Source: Blastobasis lacticolella
Taxonomy: Eukaryota; Arthropoda; Insecta; Lepidoptera; Blastobasidae
Length of the DNA stretch: 64,000 bases
Assembly (NCBI GenBank): GCA_905147135.1
Contig: LR990057.1
Coordinates: forward strand, 1,426,001 to 1,490,000
Direction: 5' to 3'
In this document: positions 22,201 through 32,829 of the stretch, one piece after another
How the letters are laid out: the number at the start of each line of letters is the position of its first letter
How positions within the stretch are numbered: the first letter of the stretch is position 1
The notes under the pieces: model-generated
What the model was told of the DNA's origin: nothing
Database searches by the model: none
Seen by the model: the letters and a program-made list of their open reading frames with translations, nothing else
Translations under genes and position numbers: made by a program

Positions 22201-22480
22201 GTGACTGTACTGATCATTAATGAATTAGCCATTAATTATAATAAAATTAATTTGTAGTTGTATGTACTTTATAAAAAAAATAAAAATGTATGGAACGTCA
22301 ATTGCATTATGGCATGTGCACTTTTTTTGGACAGACCACAGATACGGAACGGCGAATAATAATTTATCTGTGGTCTGTTTGAAAAGAAGTCAGTAATTGT
22401 ACTGTAGTGTATTTGCAATGAACTTGAATTGTGTTTTTATGATACCCTGCTCCTGTGATGTAATAAATGTTATTGGTTAT
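19282..22480 (+). other. Putative long netrin 3' UTR
   Basis: About 3.2 kb of AT-rich DNA without any interspersed repeat I recognise, in contrast to both sides. AATAAA occurs at 20274-20279, 22462-22467 and 22492-22497. Repeat sequence begins again at 22563. The lack of repeats plus terminal poly(A) signals suggest transcribed, constrained sequence. Where the transcript ends is an inference. The short form would end near 20.3 kb. Confidence 0.5.
22331..22378 (+). other. Perfect 14-bp stem-loop
   Basis: ACAGACCACAGATA at 22331-22344 pairs perfectly with TATCTGTGGTCTGT at 22365-22378 across a 20-nt loop. It is near the end of the putative 3' UTR, so it may act in RNA. No function can be assigned. 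Confidence 0.7.
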
Positions 22481-22497
22481 ATTTATTTAAAAATAAA
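22462..22497 (+). promoter_or_regulatory. Candidate distal poly(A) signals
   Basis: Two AATAAA hexamers (22462-22467, 22492-22497) are followed by T-rich and TG-rich DNA, directly before repeat sequence resumes. These are plausible distal cleavage signals for netrin. Confidence 0.4.
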
Positions 22498-22562
22498 ACT
22501 ACATTAATATACGAAATACTGTCTGTTATTCAATCCACAATCCAAACTGTAAATTAATAATG

Positions 22563-22970
22563 TCGTTACTCTCATCATCATCATCATATCAGCCGAAAGA
22601 CGCCCACTGCTGGGCATAGGCCTCCCCCAGAGATCCCCACGGCGGCTGGTCCTGTGCCTTCTGCATCCAGCTGGTACCTGCGATCTTTACCAGTTCGTCG
22701 GTCCACCTTGTGGAAGCCACAGCTGCGTCTTCCGGTACGTGGTCGCCACTCGAGAACTTTAGTGCCCCATCGGCCATCTGTTCTTCGAGCTATGTACCCT
22801 GCTCACTGCCACTCTAGTCTTGCAATACTTCGAGCTATGACCTTGGTTGGCTTGCGGAGCTCGTCATTTCTGACTCTATCACGTAACGAGCATAGCCTTT
22901 TCCGTTGCCCTTTGAGTGACAGTAACCTTTCTTATAAGGCCCACAGCGTTACTCAACTCTGTATTTAATT
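22563..22970 (-). pseudogene. LINE L1 (RTE-like) ORF2 C-terminus, decayed
   Basis: Read on the minus strand it encodes a broken version of a common retroelement C terminus: ARLEWQ, IARRTDGRWG, then, after a frame change, GSLGEAYAQQWASFG and stop (22589). It ends in (TGATGA)n. Stops and frameshifts are present. It matches the intact version at 54663-54940. Confidence 0.8.
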
Positions 22971-23094
22971 TAGGCGCTGAAGTAGCAATTTCAATCATTG
23001 ATATCAGATAATTGTTAGCAACAGTGTTACGTAATTAGACTTCTGGTAACAGGGTCATGGAGGTCAGATAGCAGTTGCTCTACTGTAATTACCT

Positions 23095-23232
23095 GAAATG
23101 CCAAATCCTGGATCATGGTCCTGCACCAAACTGGAGCATAACCGGGGATATTGACGTCCATAGGCTGCGGTGACTGCTTACCATCAGGCAGGCCGCAAGC
23201 TTGTTTGCCACCTTAGTGGTATATAATAAAAA
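23095..23232 (+). mobile_element. SINE-T scrap followed by LINE L2 3' end
   Basis: 23095-23150 carries the SINE-T tail words TGCCAAATCCTGGATCATGG and AACCGGGG. 23150-23232 is an L2 tail: GTCCATAGGCTGCGGTGACT, GCTTACCATCAGGCAGGCC, TGGTATATAATAAAAAA. Confidence 0.7.
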
Positions 23233-24409
23233 AATTAAGATCATTATTTACAGAGAGAATTAACATTTATAATCAGAATAAACCCCCATTACCCTCAACA
23301 TCTTAATCACAAGAAACGCCACAACACAAACCAAAAAAGAAATCAACACAACATCCCATACAAACTGATTCATTTCACAAATACATTTTACTGTTATAGG
23401 ACCCTCCTATCTTTACAAATAGTGTCGACCTGGCATTGCCGTGCTTCGGCCCTCCCAGTTGATAGTAGAACCTCGCTCTGCATGAACCGTGGCCAAAGCC
23501 GCCTCATCTGACCAGGCGTGGCTCCAGACTCTAAAAAAGGTTGTGGGCACGATCACCTGAAAATCGGCCAACTGCGAGTCGGATTATGCAGCAAAGTGTT
23601 TGAGGTCTACCTATACTTTCACAGATACTGCTACAGGGCTTTTTTTACTTTTAACTTTTCTATACAACGTTAGCATTGGACCTCAATAAGGGTTGTGGGT
23701 ATGCCCATCGTGCCCACAACGCTCATCCACGCTTGACAAGGACCACAAATAGAACCGTCCAAACACCATTCTACACTTGGCAATTCAAAAAGAGAACAAC
23801 AACGATTAACGCACTATCCAAGGAGTACCAACACCCTAGCACACAATAAAACAAAATACCCACGTAACAGCTGTTGGCAGCGCGTTCGCGGGTGATTTCC
23901 CCAGGGCCGCCAACCTAACGCCCCGCAGTGTATGGGAAAGCTATAATTTCCTTGATGGCTGAATTTGGGGGATAAATCTACCTACATGGATTGTTGTGGG
24001 CGATTTGTAGGTATTTTACAGGGCAGATAGCTTATGTCTAAGTTTAAGTTGGGAAGTGAGATCAAAGATGCAATATTTTTTTTATTGACTAACCAGCGGC
24101 CTTAGCCAAGAGGTTGCGTTAATCTACAATCGTTTGTGGTAGAAAAAATGTATGTGATTTGACATAAGCTAACTTTATCTGACATATGCTGACGTTATCT
24201 GGCATAAGCTGTTTGTGGTAGAAATTCTTGGTCCATAGACAATTCACGTACTTTTGGTGTACAAAGGAGGCGGATTGGCGGATGATCCTACACAATCAGA
24301 GTCAATATAGATGTTGGTAGAAATAGTCGAACTTCGACCTGTCAATTTGCTACCATACACGCATCACGCAAGCGGAGCTGTCAAAGTTTGTATTTTGTAT
24401 TGTATTGTA
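23233..24409. other. Intergenic gap with a small 20-bp duplication
   Basis: No gene is recognised. At 24160-24210 a 20-bp unit TGACATAAGCTAACTTTATC is repeated about 2.5 times and is flanked by two copies of GTTTGTGGTAGAAA (24132 and 24212). The words GTTGTGGGCACGAT and GTTGTGGGTATGCC near 23540 and 23690 suggest an old internal duplication. Confidence 0.45.
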
Positions 24410-24510
24410 TTTGTATAATCTGGGCGCATTCAAGGCTAGAGTGAATAGGCTGTTCCTAGACATGTTCCATCTTCGGCCGTTTCGTCACTTACTTACCAGG
24501 TGACTGGAAC
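24410..24510 (-). mobile_element. LINE 3'-end fragment
   Basis: GGCGCATTCAAGGCTAGAGT, GAATAGGCTGTTCCTAGACA and CACTTACTTACCAGGTGA are an inverted version of the tail at 10678-10905. Confidence 0.6.
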
Positions 24511-25618
24511 CGGAAGCTCTGCGTGGCAGGCGGCATCTTAACCAACTTAACCACGCAGGTCGACAGATGATACTTATAGGTAGGTAGTAGGCTGTATACA
24601 CTATACTTACTGATATCTACATATTTTTTTCTCCATTCCGTAGCAATGCAATCAACATGAGACACGAATACCATAATTTTTACAGCAAGTAGATACAAAA
24701 TCTATTTTTAATCTTCAGCCGCCTCTCATTTCACCATTGATCGGTACAATAACAGCGAAAATCATTACAGCACGCTTATTGGATTGAATAAAACATGACT
24801 GCGCTGGATTACATTCAATAACTGCAGGAATAGGCCTGGCCCATTGCAGTCGGCCTGCGCGGTATATGCATGGTTCAGTAGGGAACATTAAATTAAAAAT
24901 AAGAACAATGAATATTTGGAATAATGTATCTACTGAGAATCTTAACAGTCCACGAAAAACGTTCGAAATTTAATGGAGGTTCGTGTAATAATTTCAAGTA
25001 TTATTATAAGCCGCTAGGTCGAGTGAGTTTTTGTCGTGCTCGATTGTGTAGTAAGTCTATGAGCTACATTATTGTCAACATCTGACAAAAAGTATTTGTT
25101 TTTCATTTAGTTTTATTATATGCGGACAATAATTGACCAAATACACTACAGCTATATTTTGCAATGAAAATATAGCCCGTCGGCGGCGTAAGGGGTGTTG
25201 TAAACAATCAATTTATTAAATTATGCACATTATACAAAGGAAAATTAGATGAGAAATCAGAAAATGATTATATTAAGGCAAGGTTTTTTGCTAGTGTTTG
25301 TAAAAAGAAATAAAAAGTAGAGCAAACACTACATTATGAATTATAAATTTTTATCGCACAGTAGATCTACTGTACTAAAAATCATACGGCGACCAGGAAC
25401 AAGGAGCGCAGGCGCAGCGCCCGATCACGACGTTGCATTGTTGCTAAAGCTGCTTACTTAGAGCCAGTACTACACTTCACTATACTGTGACTTGCAAACT
25501 ATTCTTATTATTACTGTAGTTACACGCAGCGTTCTATACATCAGTATATTGTGACTTGCATACTGTTCTCATTATTACGAATGAAAGTCATTGAGAGGAA
25601 GAATATTGCAGTACGTAG
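24511..25618. other. Intergenic gap, nothing recognised
   Basis: AT-rich DNA. The phrase TATACTGTGACTTGCAAACT at about 25483 is repeated at 25544 as TATATTGTGACTTGCATACT, a short local duplication. No gene is supported. Confidence 0.4.
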
Positions 25619-25862
25619 GAGCGTCGGTGGCCGAGTGGTTAAGGTATCCGACTCGTAAGCGAGGGGTATCCGGTTCGAATCCCACTGCGGCCATGTGCCA
25701 ATGACTCTTTTCTGAGTGATGTACATTAGTTGAATACTAACCGATGGTCTGACGGTGAGGGAAAACATATTGATGATACCTGCTCATTCAGGTGATTGAA
25801 TGAAGGCGGACCCCGGGCCCTCGTGCGCACATAACCGAAACATTAACGCCAAGTTGATGATT
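25619..25862 (+). mobile_element. SINE-T, well preserved copy
   Basis: tRNA-like head with A box TGGCCGAGTGGT (25628-25639) and B box GGTTCGAATCC (25672-25682), the RNA polymerase III internal promoter. The body follows: CCATGTGCCAATGACTCTTT, TGATGTACATTAGTTGAATA, GGTGAGGGAAAACAT. The tail is GGACCCCGGGCCCTCGTGCG and AACGCCAAG. It resembles a tRNA gene only over the first 75 bp. Confidence 0.88.
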
Positions 25863-25904
25863 TTAGTAAACTGAAATTAACAGTTAGAAAGAAATTAAAA
25901 GGCA

Positions 25905-25990
25905 ACATGCTGGTCTGGTAAAGGTTCGATTCCCGGCCGGGCTGAAATTGAAATGAGGAATTTTTGTTCTGGGTGTAAATATGTATCTAT
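25905..25990 (+). mobile_element. SINE1 fragment
   Basis: B-box part AGGTTCGATTCCCGGCCGGG followed by CTGAAATTGAAATGAGGAAT, matching the SINE1 copies at 12725 and 39216. Confidence 0.7.
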
Positions 25991-26008
25991 AACATATTAA
26001 ATACTTCA

Positions 26009-26079
26009 TTCACCCCTACCCTACCTTACTCTACCTACCCCTACCCTACATAGGTGTAGGCCCTACCCCTATGTGGATA
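26009..26079. repeat. Degenerate CCCTA-like tract
   Basis: Runs of CCCTACCCTACC with single-base variants. It includes the palindromic CCTACATAGGTGTAGG. Confidence 0.75.
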
Positions 26080-26550
26080 TACCTCTTGAGTCTGGTATAT
26101 TAAAATGGTTAATTCTCTTTCATAAGTTACCCCACTCCCCCGTAAAACCTGTAAGTCTTCTCTCTTGAACACACACTTTAGAGTCAGTACTGTACTGCAC
26201 TATACTGCACACCACTAGCGTATACACCTATACTCATAAAAAAAGTAATTATGAGTACCTAAGTAGATGGGTTCAATCAATGAATAGATTAAAAAACGAA
26301 AGAAGGAATGTAAATTAATATTTTTGCTGCGACACTTCGGATTGAAAAATATCGACCAATCAGCTGTTTACATTGAGAATATGATAATCATTTGTGATAA
26401 TTTTCATGAAAAATATGAACCTTGTAAAATATGTTATCTTGGCGTTAGTGTGCCCGTTGTGCTCGCGAGATACGGTGCCAAAAGTACTCTTGAACGTTCA
26501 GGGCATCAAGTATGCTAATTTACAAATATTTCTTTGAATTTTACCTAATT

Positions 26551-27345
26551 AGATCGCAATCGCAGCTCAAAGGCATTTGTCATTTTTGGTTTTCTACTAC
26601 TGTTACTTATGGCTCGATTGACTTGTATTGCAATCGCAGCTCAATGGCATCTGACACGTTTTTGGTATTCTGCTACTGTTACTAATGGCTCGATTGACTT
26701 GTATTGCAATCGCAGCTCAATGGCATCTGACACGTTTTTGGTATTCTGCTACTGTTACTAATGGCTCGATTGAATTGTATTGCAATCGCAGCTCAATGGC
26801 ATTTGACACGTTTTTGGTATTCTGCTACTGTCACTAATGGCTCGATTGAATTGTATTGCAATCGCAGCTCAATGGCATTTGACACGTTTTCGGTATTCTG
26901 CTACTGTCACTAATGGCTCGATTGAATTGTATTGCAATCGCAGCTCAATGGCATTTGACACGTTTTTGGTATTCTGCTACTGTCACTAATGGCTCGATTG
27001 AATTGTATTGCAATCGCAGCTCAATGGCATTTGACACGTTTTCGGTATTCTGCTACTGTCACTAATGGCTCGATTGAATTGTATTGCAATCGCAGCTCAA
27101 TGGCATTTGACACGTTTTCGGTATTCTGCTACTGTTACTAATGGCTCGATTGAATTGTATTGCAATCGCAGCTCAATGGCATTTGACACGTTTTTGGTAT
27201 TCTGCTACTGTCACTAATGGCTCGATTGAATTGTATTGCAGTCGCAGCCCAGTGGTAGTTTTACGAGCTTTTGGTATTTGCTACAATTAAAACTGCCGTT
27301 GAGCAGCTACTGCGATCAAATTACAATTCAATCGTGCCAAGTAAA
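26551..27345 (+). repeat. 76-bp tandem array with inverted terminal half-unit
   Basis: Units containing GCAATCGCAGCTCAATGGCA and TGGTATTCTGCTACTG, then TAATGGCTCGATTGAATTGT, start (at TCAATGG) at 26641, 26717, 26793, 26869, 26945, 27021, 27097, 27173 and 27249, exactly 76 bp apart. A diverged unit precedes them at 26567. The array closes at 27292-27340 with a reversed, diverged half-unit (TGCCGTTGAGCAG, GCGATCAAATTACAATTCAA). 76 is not a multiple of 3 and no long ORF runs through it. Confidence 0.95.
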
Positions 27346-28112
27346 TTAGCGGACTCGAAGCGCTGTATGTTGTCCAGAAAGAATACCTATACTTTGTTAA
27401 ATATAGGATGATAACTTTGACAATTCACATTAGGGATTGGGTAGTGTAAAATCGTTAATGAATCTATTCGATTATCGATTATCGTTCTCATAGAACTTGG
27501 AATCGATAGTTGCTTGGTTATTCAGTACGTGTATTACAAAATAAACTATTTATTTTGTTTTAAATTAATAATTTATTAGTACGACATTAAAAACCCTTCT
27601 TCCATAACGACGATTTCGACATGTGCGTATTTTTATTCGGTCAGTCAGCCTATTTTGTAGAATACGCGCGAGTCGAAATCGTTGTTATGAAAGGTCTCCT
27701 AGGGTGAAATCTAAACAAGGAATGAGTTAAAGTTGCAAAAAATAATTTAATTATCTAAATGTTAATTTTAAATGTTCGATTATTTTATTTGAATACCGAT
27801 TATCGATTGTCTGTTGTTATTCGTTATTCGTGGCACTTCACTAAAGGGGCGGGGCCTGTCTATGAAGTACGATATTATCCGTAGTACATTTTCCCGAAAT
27901 AAAACACGAAACTTCATGGGCGTGCGCCAAGGACGAGCAATTAGTGAGCTGTCAAAATTATCATCCTATATTAGACAAAGCATACCTTTTTTCATATAGG
28001 TAGAACATGTAATAATAAGTCTAAAGTCTGTCTACTAAAACCACGCAATTTTGATGCGGTTTTACTATGTTCTAGAGAATTGAAAACGCAAGGGTTATTT
28101 ATAATACACTAA
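27346..28112. other. Intergenic gap with a small inverted-repeat element
   Basis: CATAACGACGATTTCGAC at 27603-27620 pairs with GTCGAAATCGTTGTTATG at 27672-27689 (17 of 18), a likely MITE of roughly 115 bp (27588-27703). It is surrounded by ATCGATTATCG-rich sequence at 27465-27490 and 27797-27810. Nothing else is recognised. Confidence 0.55.
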
Positions 28113-28245
28113 CTGGCCCGGCGCGACTTCGTTCGCGTGTTGTTTTACTCTATTAACCTTCATGAAAATCGCATTAAAATCCGTTGCATAGTTTACAAGA
28201 TCTAAGCGTACATACCTGGGAAAAGACTTTGTTTTATACTATGTG
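28113..28245 (-). mobile_element. Helitron-like fragment, diverged
   Basis: On the minus strand it contains TATAAAACAAAGTC, AGATCTTGTAAACTATGCAA, CGGATTTTAATGCGATTTTC and ends CGCGCCGGGCCAGTTAGT. This is a diverged version of the family at 61153-61355. Confidence 0.6.
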
Positions 28246-28464
28246 CTTGTACTGTGCGTGCCTACCGGACATCGAGCGCCTAAATAATTCCAATAGAAAT
28301 TAATAATGTCTTAATATATCGCTCAAACCGCAACCGAGTCACATAGCGATGGCTAAGTTCGAGTTAGACGGTCGAGTCCGATGGACAGTAGATGCAACAA
28401 CAGAAAATGCGCGACCGCGGCGAAGAAGAAAACCTTCACATAATAATATAATATGTTTGACATT

Positions 28465-28800
28465 ATGCCTTCAGCTACGTTCTATCATCGCACCGCTCGC
28501 CACCCACAGGGAGTTCATCCTCACACCTTGGAGCGAACTGTGCGGTTCGCTTCCAAAGGAACTTGGAATCGGTTCCAAAGGAACTTTCTCCCACGCACAC
28601 TAAGGTTGTGGAATGAACTACTTGGAGAGGTTTTCCCTGGAGAGTACAACATGGAGTTCTTCAAGATAGGGGTTAAAAGGTTTTTACGGGGTCGGCAACG
28701 CGTGGGTGATGCCCCTGGTACTGCAAACGTCCAGCTGCGGTGACTACTTACCATCAGGCAGGCCGTAAGCTTGTTTGCCACCTTGGTGGTATAAAAAAAA
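28465..28800 (+). pseudogene. LINE L2 ORF2 C-terminus and tail
   Basis: Encodes the end of a non-LTR ORF: TWNRFQRNFLPRTLRLWNEL, then [20 protein letters not shown] and GRQRVGDAPG. It is followed by the tail GACTACTTACCATCAGGCAG, TGGTATAAAAAAAA. It is 5' truncated. Copies lie at 45415-45652 (+), 35993-36118 (-) and 18838-19015 (-). Confidence 0.85.
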
Positions 28801-29306
28801 ACATAATTAAGGTATAGGGTGCGCGATTAAATAATAATAAAAAGCAATAGTACCTAGCAGATGTTAGGGATAGGTGTGAAATATCCTCTACCTGTAAATA
28901 CTCTATACCTGTCGAGATCAGGAAAGAGCTCCTGCGGTAAGCCCGATGGATTGATATCGCTGAGTCGGATACGAGAGCCATCTTCCTACTTGAAGAGCTG
29001 AAGACCTGGCGATGTGGAGGCGGAAGATTGAATTATTTTAAATGGAATGGCGATAGCGGATATTGATCAATGTCCGCTAACGAGTTGTAACGCTTTAAGT
29101 AACCGTATTCGTTACAATTTAACGAAATATAAAAGTTTAGAAATTATGCCAGTAGTTGACCGGTGAAGGCTCGCCATTGTCAATTCATTTGGAACGAACT
29201 GTAGGAAAGCGATCCCTGGTTCATGATGCGTGGAATCTCTGCCATATCTACTAGATATCCTGGCAAGGTAAACTTGTGTTTATCCCAAGGCGGTGTTATA
29301 TGTTTT

Positions 29307-29467
29307 ACTAGTGGACCCGGCGCCACTACCCTTTTTTCTAAATAAACCCTTTCTCATGAATCACTCTATCTATTGTTGAAAACCACATTAAAATCCGTTG
29401 CGTAGTTTACAAGATCTAAGCGTAGGACAGACGGCGGGAAGCGACTTTGTTTTATACTATGTATAGA
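29307..29467 (-). mobile_element. Helitron-like element
   Basis: On the minus strand it begins TCTATACATAGTATAAAACA and ends GGCGCCGGGTCCACTAGT. A TC start and a CTAGT end preceded by a GC-rich hairpin fit a non-autonomous Helitron. Confidence 0.65.
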
Positions 29468-29469
29468 TG

Positions 29470-30149
29470 ACACGTACTTATTGGTAGTAACCCTAAGCGA
29501 CTTGAAAGACTCTAGAGCCGATACCTCACACGATGACTCCAACACCGCATACCATACCCAAAAGATCCCACACAAATCCATACATCAAGCAGCTTTTACT
29601 CAGCACACACAGTTTCTTTCATACCAATATCAACGTCCGAAATTAACCTCTTTGGAATCACCCACTCGGAAATCGGAGAAGCATTTAACCTGGGCATAAA
29701 TACATTGCGCATTCATATATTTCCACTGCAATCTACACCTCTAAGTCTAATCGTTTGGACGACAACAATGGGGCAGTCAGTAATAACTTTCTTTGTTACA
29801 ACGCACGGTGAGTAGGCAGCGATGCCCCAACAACTAGGCCCCATAGCGGGTTCTGATAAACGATGCTACTCGTAACTCGGTATTGATTCGATATATCACG
29901 TATATTTTTTATTTTTTAATCTAGCCAGGCATTTGGCAGGTGTGGTACCTGGGGCCCTATTTTCGCTTCTGGATCGAATGGTTTTTAATTTTGATTTTAG
30001 GCATGAATAATTCAATTTCTTTAAATACATTGGCAATGCCGAAAGCGAAAATAGAGGAAAAAATTTCAATATCATCAAAATATTGATGTTATCATTCCGA
30101 AAATAACAAATAGAATGGCGTTCGATTTGAGGCGAGGTATTCGACGATG
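29470..30149. other. Intergenic gap, nothing recognised
   Basis: No gene or shared repeat can be supported. Confidence 0.4.
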
Positions 30150-30245
30150 CTGTGAGCGAGCATGTCTGTCGAGGAACAGCCTATTCAATATGGCCTTGAA
30201 GGAGTCCAGGTGATACTGTTCTGGAACGCACTTGCAGGTAAAGCG
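30150..30245 (+). mobile_element. LINE 3'-end scrap
   Basis: GAACAGCCTATTCAATATGG and CCTTGAAGGAGTCCAGGTGA resemble the tail at 10678-10905. It is diverged. Confidence 0.5.
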
Positions 30246-30930
30246 TTCCATTTCTTAGCTGTTCGCATTAGAAAGGTCGAGCCAAAGCGATTCGTGCGAA
30301 TTATTATATTCTATGCGGTTTGCGGATGTGGATATTACGCGCGGACATTAGGGGTGGAACAACTGCCCACCTCTTGTGTCCGGAAAGCGGAAATGGTCAG
30401 CGTGATTAGATAGGGATAATTGAAACTAAAAGCTTAAAGTAGTAAGTGTAGTATTATTTACACTTACCACATAAAATTAAGAGAAAGTATTTTATAATGA
30501 CGTCGCTAAAAGGAATTTACATACAGCGGGTAGGGAAACTAATGAAGAAAAGACATTGACGCCGTTATTATGTCTATTCTCGCTTGAATTGTATTTAGCT
30601 CCAGTTTTATTATTTACTAGGTACCAGTAAAAGGGCTTCCATTACTTTCCATACTACATAACTGGTGGAAACTGTTTTTCATTTCATTTTCAAATCCATT
30701 TATCATGATATGTTGAACCTTAGACGACGTTACAAAGATTCAATATCGTTAATCGAGATTACAAAGAGGCCCTCGAGCTCCTTAATCACTGTATTGTGCT
30801 GCATTAGTACTGAGCGGTGTAAATTAAATGTGGTATCGAATGTAGGGGCTCATTAAAGAAATTTAACTTTCATGTCGTCACTATAACTACCGACAGGTGC
30901 CGGAAGAACATTGCAATTCATTTTCTTAGA
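30246..30930. other. Intergenic gap, nothing recognised
   Basis: AT-rich DNA with no supported feature. Confidence 0.4.
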
Positions 30931-30934
30931 CCTA

Positions 30935-31278
30935 GTCTGGTGTCGGCTAGCTTGCGAGACCGATAATAAAAGTTAAGCAACGCAAACGATGCCGGTAAAT
31001 GGATGGGTGACCGTTTCGTAGTTTGAGGCTAATTGTACTACAGCATTGCAATGTATCCACCAACCCCTTACACTCATGGGTGTCGTACAAGGCGACTAAT
31101 GTTTTCGAGGCAAAAGAGTCTCCGTAGTCTGGAAAATGGGCAGCAGCATTTTCCATTGTCACGCCAAGCGTGGAGATTATGGCAATAACCTCCCCTTTCG
31201 TGGGAGAGGCCCTAAGTCCTGCAGTGGACTGTTACGGGCTGTGATGATGATTGCAATGTATCCGCCACTCGTTAGGTG
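30935..31278 (+). mobile_element. 5S-rRNA-like SINE, split by SINE2
   Basis: 30969-31012 reads AAAGTTAAGCAACG then GGATGGGTGACCG, the A box and C box of the 5S rRNA internal promoter with 5S-like spacing. The beginning and end of a true 5S gene are absent. A body follows (TTTGAGGCTAATTGTACTAC) and resumes after the SINE2 insert as GCCACTCGTTAGGTGTG. It is best read as a retroposon with a 5S-derived head rather than a 5S gene. Confidence 0.7.
31059..31249 (+). mobile_element. SINE2, 5'-truncated, nested in the 5S-like SINE
   Basis: Runs from ACCAACCCCTTACACTCATG to GGCTGTGATGATG. It is flanked by the 14-bp duplication ATTGCAATGTATCC at 31045-31058 and 31250-31263. The first 50 bp of the family are missing. 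Confidence 0.88.
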
Positions 31279-31379
31279 TGTCTATACCGTTGGCGAAGTA
31301 ATAAACCAAAGTCTTGCAACCAGAGTTTTAGTAGCAACAGTTTTGCTTTGATTATCAGCATAGTTCTTCGTTTTCGCAT

Positions 31380-31700
31380 TCCTGTTAGTCCGAACTAGTG
31401 TCCGATCGAAGTATCGGATTTGGCTTCGGCTTTGGTCCAAAACCCGGCCGAAGGGGAAAGTTTTGCCGACTTTCGACAATTAAAATGCAAGGTAATTCGC
31501 TATCATCTCTACAACCAACTTCTAGACGGAGCCAATATAGATCTTAAATAATTTATGTTATTAATCGAATCTTGTATCTAATCTTGAATAAAATTTCAAA
31601 AAGCTTTTAAATCTTCGGGTTCGGCCGAAGGTTGTGGTTATAGCCGATTAATCGGTTTCAGCTCCGGCTTCGGCTCGAAATTGACCTTTGATTGGATATT
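31380..31700. repeat. TTCGGC-rich inverted segments
   Basis: Words of the type GGCTTCGGCT, CGGCCGAAGG and GCTTCGGCTCG recur in both orientations at 31405-31460 and 31612-31685, spaced by AT-rich DNA. This may be an old inverted-repeat element. Confidence 0.45.
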
Positions 31701-31729
31701 AGTTCCAACCCGGTCTGTTTAAAAATTAA

Positions 31730-31870
31730 CAAATTCGCAGATATAACCTAACCGACCGAAAAACGCCCCAAGCCCCCGACTAAGTTTACATAACTTAAAC
31801 AACAAACATAAATTCAAAGTATTTCTAAACTACGAACAGTTACACAAGTCAAACTTATAACACCTTATCC
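31730..31870. mobile_element. Foldback MITE fragment
   Basis: CAGATATAACCTAACCGACC, CCCCCGACTAAGTTTACATA and TATTTCTAAACTAC match internal right-arm sequence of the element at 4967-5507 in order, with divergence. Confidence 0.6.
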
Positions 31871-31899
31871 TTTTTCATCTTTCATCTAGGCTTAAGAAA

Positions 31900-32301
31900 C
31901 GAATACAGCAGATGCAAAACTCATGCGCCAGGTTTTGCTTTCATATTCCTCCCCGCACTCATGTCACTCCATACTTGAATGAAGCTAATGTACTTAAAAT
32001 GCATTACCGTAGAGAGCTACACCTAGCCAATCTCCTGTTTGGAGTAGTTCGTTACAGGACACCACCATATCTCGCTGATAAACTTTTGTGGACTAGCGAT
32101 ATCCAAAACGTCACCAGAGCCTCTCGGTATTCATTGGTGTTGCCTCGCCACAGAACGACCGCATTTCGTGGGTCATTTCAATTTGCAGCCACCAAATGTT
32201 GGAATGACTTGCCGCCGCCTCTGCGTAGTCTGCAATCATTGGTTACTTTCAGAAAACATTTCAAAATATTGCTACTGGATACTCAAAAGAAGCATATATA
32301 A
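31900..32301 (+). pseudogene. Non-LTR reverse transcriptase C-terminal end
   Basis: An open frame of about 130 codons from 31912 to the TAA at 32299 resembles the tail of LINE ORF2: NSCARFCFHIPPRTHVTPYL near the start, RRELHLANLLFGVVRYRTPP in the middle, RTTAFRGSFQFAATKCWNDL near the end. The catalytic part is absent because the copy is 5' truncated. It is not a functional gene. Confidence 0.8.
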
Positions 32302-32829
32302 AATATTTAACTTACCACAAGGGTTGCAGACTCACAGCGGGGCGTTGGCTGGGTCATTTCGCATTGGGTATGCAAGGGATTGAGAATACCAGATGTCTCT
32401 TTATTTGGTATGCTCCAAGTCATCTCAATGTGCGTTATTTCAGTGTTTATGCCAATGCATTGTTGTCGTGGGCCATTGGACCACTGACTTTAAACTTTAG
32501 GTTGGACATAGATGAGTAGATATATCTGAAAAATACAGGGTTAACATAATTGTATAATTGTATTATTTTTCTGACATTTTCATTGACATTTGCTTTATTC
32601 TGTTTCTGTTTGACTAAATCCAATACAATTATGATATTAATATTCACCTGACACAATAATTTTCTTTTCTTTTTTCTAGGCCTGAGAGGTTAGGAATGTG
32701 GTCCGGTACATAAGTCGTTATTGTATTGTTGACTCTTTATTGCGGCCAATACATCCATACATTAAATTACACATTACATTACACTAAACACGTATTTACA
32801 CTCCACACGTTGTATTTATCTATTTAAAA
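32302..32829. other. Intergenic gap, probable LINE 3' UTR then unique DNA
   Basis: The first about 200 bp may be untranslated tail of the LINE fragment before it. Nothing else is recognised. Confidence 0.35.

Noticed and set aside
25619..25695. A tRNA gene, since the A and B boxes and anticodon-like arm are clear
   Set aside because: The same head recurs many times in the window with a shared 3' body and tail and does not form a full acceptor stem, so it is a SINE.
26551..27345. A CRISPR-like array
   Set aside because: Eukaryotic context, and whole 76-bp units are conserved with no unique spacers. It is a tandem repeat.
30969..31012. A 5S rRNA gene
   Set aside because: Only the internal promoter region matches. 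Neither end of 5S rRNA is present and the match runs into SINE body.
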